A stretch of DNA of 13,872 nt from RBG-16-42-24 sp964396785 (GTDB taxonomy: Bacteria; Patescibacteriota; Microgenomatia; UBA8517): NCBI GenBank assembly GCA_964396785.1, contig CAYNFU010000020.1:1-13872 (forward strand), given 5' to 3'. This document shows positions 6,715-11,358 of the stretch, in pieces (the first letter of the stretch is position 1; each line of letters starts with the position of its first letter). The notes under the pieces are model-generated. The model saw nothing but the letters and a program-made list of their open reading frames with translations, was not told where the DNA came from and did not search any database. Position numbers and translations under genes: made by a program.

Positions 6715-6763
6715 TAATTGGCGTCGCAATAACTCCAAAACAATTTGTCACAATGGCTTCAAT

Positions 6764-7063
6764 ATGAAAATGAAGCCTATAAAAACAGAACAGGAATACT
6801 CCACAAAAGACCTCGGTGAAGCTTCAGCTATTTTAGCCAAGAGAATAAAACTTCTTCGTATTGAACGGAAATCTGGTATATGTTGGTTTTATTTTGACAA
6901 AAAGTTCGCGATATCTGTCGCGGATAAATACTGGGCAGGAGAACTTCTAATAGACGCAAAAAGATACAACGAGGCGGAAAGAAATCTGAAAACAAGAATT
7001 TTTTCCCAATCCCAAAGTGAAAATCGTAGAGGGCGTACTGTTAGCGTGGCTGGGCGATTCTAA
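6764..7063 (+). CDS. DUF5659-like small protein
   Basis: The 99-residue protein starts MKMKPIKTEQEYSTKDLGEASAILAKRIKLLRIER and continues with SGICWFYFDKKFAISVADKYWAGELLIDAKRYNEAERNLKTRIF. This fits what I remember of DUF5659, a family of about 80 residues in CPR and mobile-element settings: T-K-DL-x-x-A, a WFxF strand, then YW-x-GEL and LKTRIF. Its biochemical role is unknown. The frame is open further upstream to 6665, but the conserved part starts after 6764 and the upstream residues overlap the previous gene. A weak extended -10-like TGTCACAAT (6746-6754) lies 10 nt before the ATG. The last 14 residues after KTRIF (SQSQSENRRGRTVS onward) look disordered. Confidence 0.7.
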   Translation: MKMKPIKTEQEYSTKDLGEASAILAKRIKLLRIERKSGICWFYFDKKFAISVADKYWAGELLIDAKRYNEAERNLKTRIFSQSQSENRRGRTVSVAGRF

Positions 7064-7084
7064 ATAAAACCAGACAAAGTAACA

Positions 7085-7105
7085 GCGACCGACCGAAGCG
7101 ACCGA
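7085..7105. repeat. GCGACCGA direct repeat
   Basis: GCGACCGA occurs at 7085-7092 and 7098-7105, a 13-bp period, with further CCGA units at 7093 and 7110. The GC-rich block contrasts with its AT-rich surroundings and may be a binding site for one of the small DNA-binding proteins nearby. Confidence 0.4.
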
Positions 7106-7122
7106 TACACCGAATAATTTTT

Positions 7123-7158
7123 GACACAAGGCCTTTGAGTTCAGACGAGACTCTGAAC
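7123..7158. repeat. Spacer element A: GACACAAGG plus GTTCAGA/TCTGAAC inverted repeat
   Basis: GACACAAGG (7123-7131) is followed by a perfect 7-bp inverted repeat, GTTCAGA (7139-7145) and TCTGAAC (7152-7158), with loop CGAGAC. GAGACTCTG lies across loop and right arm (7147-7155). Both nonamers recur in the spacer before the recombinase (7608-7630). Possible operator or recombination site. Confidence 0.45.
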
Positions 7159-7175
7159 GGCACAAGAACAAATTC

Positions 7176-7197
7176 GGGTTGAGGGAGCGAGGGAGGG
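7176..7197 (+). other. Four-run G-quadruplex motif
   Basis: Four GGG runs at 7176-7178, 7183-7185, 7191-7193 and 7195-7197 have loops of 4, 5 and 1 nt, the canonical G3 N1-7 pattern. A fifth run of five G is at 7209-7213. It lies 29 nt before the RHH gene start and overlaps a possible promoter (TTGAGG at 7179, TATAGA at 7202). Folding in vivo is unproven. Confidence 0.55.
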
Positions 7198-7207
7198 AAG
7201 GTATAGA
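7179..7207 (+). promoter_or_regulatory. Possible promoter for the RHH and 62-residue genes
   Basis: TTGAGG (7179-7184) and TATAGA (7202-7207) are separated by 17 nt. Each matches four of six consensus bases. The predicted start at about 7214 is 12 nt before the ATG and leaves the GGCGG ribosome-site-like bases close to the 5' end. The -35 and spacer are part of the G-rich tract. Confidence 0.3.
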
Positions 7208-7225
7208 AGGGGGCGGAAAAACAAT

Positions 7226-7387
7226 ATGAAAAAGCGACAAAGTTACCAAAGAGAAACAAAACAGGTGCGGATTGATGCCGGATTGCACCAACTACTCAAA
7301 ATCAAAGCCGCAAAGGCAGGAAGAACGATTAAGAGCATCCTAGAAGAGCTTTTATCAGAGTTTCTAGAGGTTAAAGAGGCGGACTAA
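7226..7387 (+). CDS. Small ribbon-helix-helix DNA-binding protein
   Basis: The 53-residue ORF reads MKKRQSYQRETKQVRIDAGL, then HQLLKIKAAKAGRTIKSILEELLSEF and a short acidic tail. KQVRID is the strand, HQLLKIKAAKAG helix 1 and TIKSILEELLSEFLEV helix 2, with the usual G-R-T turn. This matches the CopG/Arc-type RHH fold used by autoregulators and plasmid or antitoxin proteins, which act as dimers. GGCGG at about 7212-7216 can serve as a ribosome site. The stop is 2 nt before the next ATG, so the two genes are co-translated units. The repeated words in the flanking spacers are natural candidates for its operator. It could also be an antitoxin, but the 62-residue neighbour does not look like a known toxin. 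Confidence 0.8.
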   Translation: MKKRQSYQRETKQVRIDAGLHQLLKIKAAKAGRTIKSILEELLSEFLEVKEAD

Positions 7388-7389
7388 AT

Positions 7390-7578
7390 ATGGCAAACAA
7401 AAAGAAACAAAAACGGGTACAGGTGGTTAGCAATTACCAAAGCCTATCGTGTGAATCAAAGACAAATTTAGAAAGAGCTGTTGGGAAAATACTGGCATCA
7501 ATTCTCGCCAATCAAAATATCCTGAAAGTAAGCCGAAAATTTGACACCAGTCAGGTCAAAGTTACGCTTAAATTATAA
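7390..7578 (+). CDS. Small 62-residue basic protein, function unknown
   Basis: MANKKKQKRVQVVSNYQSLS starts with a lysine/arginine-rich segment. It is followed by a probable helix (CESKTNLERAVGKILASILANQ) and a short strand (SQVKVTLKL). I do not recognise a family. It starts 2 nt after the RHH stop, so it is almost certainly expressed with it. The next gene is the serine recombinase 55 nt downstream. Given the position it might be an accessory DNA-binding factor of the recombinase or a partner of the RHH protein. No membrane segment or catalytic motif is visible. Confidence 0.6.
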   Translation: MANKKKQKRVQVVSNYQSLSCESKTNLERAVGKILASILANQNILKVSRKFDTSQVKVTLKL

Positions 7579-7582
7579 ACAA

Positions 7583-7620
7583 AAACCAGAGCCGCACCGT
7601 TCAAAATGAGACTCTGGTTT
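7583..7620. repeat. Spacer element B: 9-bp inverted repeat before the recombinase
   Basis: AAACCAGAG (7583-7591) and CTCTGGTTT (7612-7620) are a perfect 9-bp inverted repeat around a 20-nt centre. It begins 4 nt after the preceding stop and ends 13 nt before the recombinase start. GAGACTCTG (7608-7616) overlaps the right arm and GACACAAGG follows (7622-7630); both nonamers also occur in element A. There is no T-run, so it is not a typical terminator. Operator, recombination site or mRNA hairpin are options. Confidence 0.5.
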
Positions 7621-7633
7621 AGACACAAGGTCT

Positions 7634-9346
7634 ATGTATTATTCTAACACTGTCGTTCAACCAAATATCAATACAAATCTTTCCGAGATGGAAAGAATTG
7701 AAAGAAAAAGATTAACAGGCTCCTACGAACTCCCCGACCCCAACACTCCATATACGATTAGAGCAGGGATATACATCCGAGTATCAACCGGTCCCCAAGC
7801 CAATGACGATAAAGCTTCAATCCCTGAACAAAGAAGAGCTGCTATGGAAGTTATTGAGCATAATAAGTGGGCACTGATAAGGGAATATCAGGATATAGAA
7901 GCAACTTCTTACGAAGAAAGTCCTTTGAGCAGGGAGGGTTTATCAAACGCAATCAGAGACGCAGAAAATGCTCTCTATGATGTCTTATTAGTATGGATAG
8001 ACAGCAGACTGGGAAGAAATTCTGAAGAAGTAGGCATGATTAGGAAATCGCTGAGAGAACTTGGTGTTCAAATCTATTCGGTCAAAAAGCCCTTACAAAT
8101 TATTGACCCGCGATTTTATAACCCCAAGATAGACAGATTTCGCCGCGTCCAAGAAGGAATTTACGACTTAATGTCAGACAACGAGAGTGCCGAGTTTTCA
8201 GCAAAAATGCAATTTGGAAAGATGAAAAAAGCTCTTGACGGCAATATCCCCAGTAGAGTGCCTTTTGGTTATAAAAAGAAGAAAAAGATAGCTATTGTTA
8301 ACGGTAAAGAAAAGGTGATAAGTGAAGTTGTTCCAGATAACCAACAGCTTGCAATCGTAAAGGAAATCTTTGACTTATATCTGAATCAAGGTTACGGAAT
8401 AAGAAAAATTTGCGGGATTCTAAACGCCAAAAATGCTCTTGCCCCAAGAAATGGTAAATGGAACTACTCAACTGTCAGATACACGCTTAAAAATCCAACT
8501 TACGCCGGAAAAGTAAGATGGGGTTGGAAACTTTCAGACTTCAGGAGAAGCAAACAAAGACTTTCAAAGGGCTATAGCGGAGTTATAGTTAACGGCCACC
8601 ATTTGGCGATAATAACCGAAGAAGACTTTGTCAAAGTTCAGAAAAAGACGGAGATAAAAGCACAACTGGGTGGTAGAGCTGTGGCCTCTCAAGGACTTTT
8701 GGTAGGACTTCTTAAATGCAAATTGTGTGGAGGTGGTGCTTATATAACTTCTTCTCCAAGCATGTATGCCTACAAAATGGAAAAAATGGGAAAACCCAAA
8801 GATAGATTCTCAAAAATTCACTACTATGTCTGCAGTACGGTCTCAAAATACGGAAGTACTGCCTGTAAAAGATACATCTGCGGTCAGAAAAGAGTTGAGG
8901 AGTTGATAGTTAACGAAATAAGAAACTTAGCCAATTCTAAAGAGGCTCAAAAAACTTTTGAAAAAACTCTGAAAACAACAAACAATGATGGGGCAAAACT
9001 AAAAGAATCTGCCCTCAACCAAGAACTTAAAAAAAATCCACAAAAAAGAGAAAGATATACCAGAATATATGGCGAAAAAATTATCACATATGATGAGTAT
9101 TGCAAACTGATTAGCGAACTCAATGAATCAGAAGTAAAACTTAGGGACAATCTGTTGCAATTCCAAAGAGAAAATAAGACAAATGAAATAATGACAGAAA
9201 AACTTACAAAAGCAGTAAGTTTATTCAGAAATTTTGATAAAATCTGGGAGGGAGCGGGTTTTGAGGTTAAAAAGGACTTATTAAGAAGCGTAATCAAAAA
9301 AATTGTCTATTCAAAAAATAAGGTTTTCATTGAATATCAAATATAG
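7634..9346 (+). CDS. Large serine recombinase (resolvase/invertase family)
   Basis: This 570-residue site-specific recombinase breaks and rejoins DNA through a 5'-phosphoserine. The resolvase domain starts at about 43 (AGIYIRVSTGPQ), with nucleophile S51. DSRLGRN (123-129) carries the conserved catalytic-site arginines. The Recombinase domain follows (VPFGYKKKKK at about 209, then IVKEIFDLYLNQGYGIRKICGILN and KNPTYAGKVRWG). The zinc ribbon uses C362, C365, C400 and C411 (KCKLCGGG, YYVC, TACKRY). A basic coiled-coil region is C-terminal (about 420-540). The length fits large serine integrases and transposases. AAGG at 7627-7630 is a ribosome site with a tight 3-nt spacer. It is probably the mobility gene of the island that carries the adjacent type III R-M system. 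The ends of the element were not located. Confidence 0.96.
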   Translation: MYYSNTVVQPNINTNLSEMERIERKRLTGSYELPDPNTPYTIRAGIYIRVSTGPQANDDKASIPEQRRAAMEVIEHNKWALIREYQDIEATSYEESPLSREGLSNAIRDAENALYDVLLVWIDSRLGRNSEEVGMIRKSLRELGVQIYSVKKPLQIIDPRFYNPKIDRFRRVQEGIYDLMSDNESAEFSAKMQFGKMKKALDGNIPSRVPFGYKKKKKIAIVNGKEKVISEVVPDNQQLAIVKEIFDLYLNQGYGIRKICGILNAKNALAPRNGKWNYSTVRYTLKNPTYAGKVRWGWKLSDFRRSKQRLSKGYSGVIVNGHHLAIITEEDFVKVQKKTEIKAQLGGRAVASQGLLVGLLKCKLCGGGAYITSSPSMYAYKMEKMGKPKDRFSKIHYYVCSTVSKYGSTACKRYICGQKRVEELIVNEIRNLANSKEAQKTFEKTLKTTNNDGAKLKESALNQELKKNPQKRERYTRIYGEKIITYDEYCKLISELNESEVKLRDNLLQFQRENKTNEIMTEKLTKAVSLFRNFDKIWEGAGFEVKKDLLRSVIKKIVYSKNKVFIEYQI

Positions 9347-9376
9347 CAATGACTATCAAAGCTAATAATCTTGGAT

Positions 9377-9382
9377 TACAAT
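9377..9382 (+). promoter_or_regulatory. -10 element for mod
   Basis: TACAAT matches five of six -10 bases and ends 9 nt before the mod ATG at 9391. The predicted start is about 9389, which again suggests a nearly leaderless mRNA. There is no TG extension and no good -35. Confidence 0.4.
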
Positions 9383-9390
9383 ACTCTTAG

Positions 9391-11358
9391 ATGACTATGA
9401 ATGATGAACAAACTATAGCAAAAGCCAAAGGCAGACCAATGCTCGCTTGGGTGGGCAAAAAGCCCCTTGAGAAAGTGGAATACTTCCCTGCTCAAGAAAA
9501 AGAAGTTTATGGAGACAAAAATTCAAAAGAATTTAACAAGCTATTCTGGGGAGACAATCTTCAAGTTCTGTCCCACCTTCTGAAGGATTACAGAGGAGAA
9601 ATTGACCTAATCTACATTGACCCCCCATTTGATAGCAAAGCTGAATATGTCAGACGGGTAAAAATCAGAGGACAACAAATAGAAGGTGAGCAACAAAGCA
9701 TCCTCGAAGAAAAACAATATGCAGATATTTGGGAAAACGATGAATATCTACAATTCATGTACGAAAGACTACTTGTTATGCGAGAACTTCTCTCAGAAAC
9801 AGGTAGCCTTTTTGTCCATTGCGATTGGCACAAATCCCACTATTTACGCTTGATTTTAGAAGAAATATTCAGTGAAGAAAACTTCGTAAACGAAATAATA
9901 TGGCAACGAAAGTCTGCAACTTCTTTTGCTAGAAAACAATTAGGAATAGTTAATGACACGATTTTTTGGTATTCAAAATCATCAAAGTATATTTTCAATC
10001 CCACATATGTCAAAGAAAATAAAGCTACCCAAAAGTATATAAAGGAGAGGTTTATTTTTGATGATGGAGATGGCAGAAAGTATATGAAATCACCTCTAGT
10101 TAATCCACTAGATAGACCCAACCTCAAATATATATTCAAAGGTATCAACCCGCCCCCTTCAGGTTGGTTATATTCAAAAGAGAGGATGGAAGAATTTTTC
10201 CAAAAAGGCGAGCTCCTATTGCCAGATGACCCCACTAAGCGTATCTATCGAAAAATTTATCTTGATGAATATGTAGGACAACTTGTTCAGAACATTTGGT
10301 CTGATATTCCAATCGTGAATCCTATGGCCATCGAAAGAGGAGATTATCCGACTCAAAAACCCGAAGCTTTGTTGGAAAGAATAATCGATATGTCCTCATC
10401 CAAAAATAGTATTGTCTTAGATTGTTTCTGTGGAAGCGGAACAACAATGGCAGCCGCACAAAATTTAGGCAGAAAATGGATTGGATGCGATATAAACATT
10501 GGGGCAATTCAGACAACCACAAAGCGTTTAGCAGGCATAATTGATAACCAATTAAAGAAAGATGGACAAAAACTAATCAAAGATGACCACAAGGGTTTGC
10601 TCGCATTTAAGGTTCTCAATGTTAATGATTACGACATTTTCAAAAACGAGATAGAGGCAAAAGAAATCGTTATGGAAATGTATGGAGTGGAGCCAATGAA
10701 GCGAAGCTGGTTTGATGGTGAATTGGATAATGACTTCGTTAAAGTAATGCCGCTTAACCGCATTCTCAATAAACTTGATATTAAAGAAGCAATAAGGGCA
10801 GTATCAGACAACCTAGACCGATTCACTCCCAAAAAGACATCTAAGGCCAAAGAAAGCATTTACCAAGAGGGTCTAATTATAATCTGTTCCAGTGCTGAAT
10901 TAGACGCAACTGACTACTTAAAAAAAGAAAACAACACAGGCGTGAGTATAGTTATCAAAAACATATTAAATGATAAAAAGAATTTAATTTTCAAACAGAA
11001 ACCTGAAGCAAAAATATCTGTCAAGACAGCCGGTAAAAAATTGTCAGTTGAAATTAAGGAATTCTATTCGCCAATTCTTATGCGAAAGCTGGAATTGGAA
11101 AATGAAAAGATTATGGACAAAAAAGCCAAAGTAAAAGTTGAAGATTTCAAGCAAATTATAGACAGCGTGGCTATTGATGTAGATTACGAAGAAAAACTAT
11201 TTAATGCTGAAATAATAGATTTACCCGATAAGAAAGGGGTAATAAAAGCAGTATATAACCATCAATACGAAAAAGGCGGCCAATATACAGTAGCCGTAAA
11301 AATAGTGGATGTTTTGGGCGAGGAATACTTTGAAACATTTAAGGTTAATGCTAAATGA
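9391..11358 (+). CDS. mod: Type III restriction-modification methyltransferase (Mod)
   Basis: The 655-residue protein is an adenine-N6 DNA methyltransferase that also supplies sequence recognition to the Mod-Res complex. NKLFWGDNLQVL at about 49-60 precedes the catalytic motif IV, IDPPF (76-80, a DPPF variant of DPPY). The SAM-binding motif I, LDCFCGSGTTMAAAQ, comes later (343-357), followed by GRKWIGCD. This order is that of beta-class methyltransferases, and the region between the motifs (about 150-330) holds the target recognition domain. The C-terminal 250 residues are the usual type III extension (ending VDVLGEEYFETFKVNAK). The stop overlaps the res start (ATGA). I chose ATG at 9391, with a -10 element 9 nt upstream; ATG at 9397 is an alternative. 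No simple-sequence repeat indicating phase variation was seen. The recognition sequence cannot be read from the protein. Confidence 0.96.
   Translation: MTMNDEQTIAKAKGRPMLAWVGKKPLEKVEYFPAQEKEVYGDKNSKEFNKLFWGDNLQVLSHLLKDYRGEIDLIYIDPPFDSKAEYVRRVKIRGQQIEGEQQSILEEKQYADIWENDEYLQFMYERLLVMRELLSETGSLFVHCDWHKSHYLRLILEEIFSEENFVNEIIWQRKSATSFARKQLGIVNDTIFWYSKSSKYIFNPTYVKENKATQKYIKERFIFDDGDGRKYMKSPLVNPLDRPNLKYIFKGINPPPSGWLYSKERMEEFFQKGELLLPDDPTKRIYRKIYLDEYVGQLVQNIWSDIPIVNPMAIERGDYPTQKPEALLERIIDMSSSKNSIVLDCFCGSGTTMAAAQNLGRKWIGCDINIGAIQTTTKRLAGIIDNQLKKDGQKLIKDDHKGLLAFKVLNVNDYDIFKNEIEAKEIVMEMYGVEPMKRSWFDGELDNDFVKVMPLNRILNKLDIKEAIRAVSDNLDRFTPKKTSKAKESIYQEGLIIICSSAELDATDYLKKENNTGVSIVIKNILNDKKNLIFKQKPEAKISVKTAGKKLSVEIKEFYSPILMRKLELENEKIMDKKAKVKVEDFKQIIDSVAIDVDYEEKLFNAEIIDLPDKKGVIKAVYNHQYEKGGQYTVAVKIVDVLGEEYFETFKVNAK

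Noticed and set aside
6665..6763. Longer start at 6665 for the DUF5659-like protein.
   Set aside because: It would overlap the previous gene by 50 nt and add 33 residues of low-complexity, non-conserved sequence before the conserved domain. ATG at 6764 is the better start.
7121..7126. Perfect TTGACA -35 box in the spacer before the RHH gene.
   Set aside because: No acceptable -10 lies 15-19 nt downstream; that position is occupied by the GTTCAGA/TCTGAAC inverted repeat. The bases are better explained as part of the repeated GACACAAGG word.
6947..7291. Two minus-strand open frames across the GC-rich spacer (6947-7291 and 7041-7259).
   Set aside because: Their products are serine/phenylalanine-rich and reflect the purine-rich plus strand. 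They run into the end of the DUF5659-like gene and the start of the RHH gene and have no ribosome site.
7583..7620. The hairpin before the recombinase as a Rho-independent terminator.
   Set aside because: The stem is followed by AGACACAAGG rather than a T-run, and the loop is 20 nt long.
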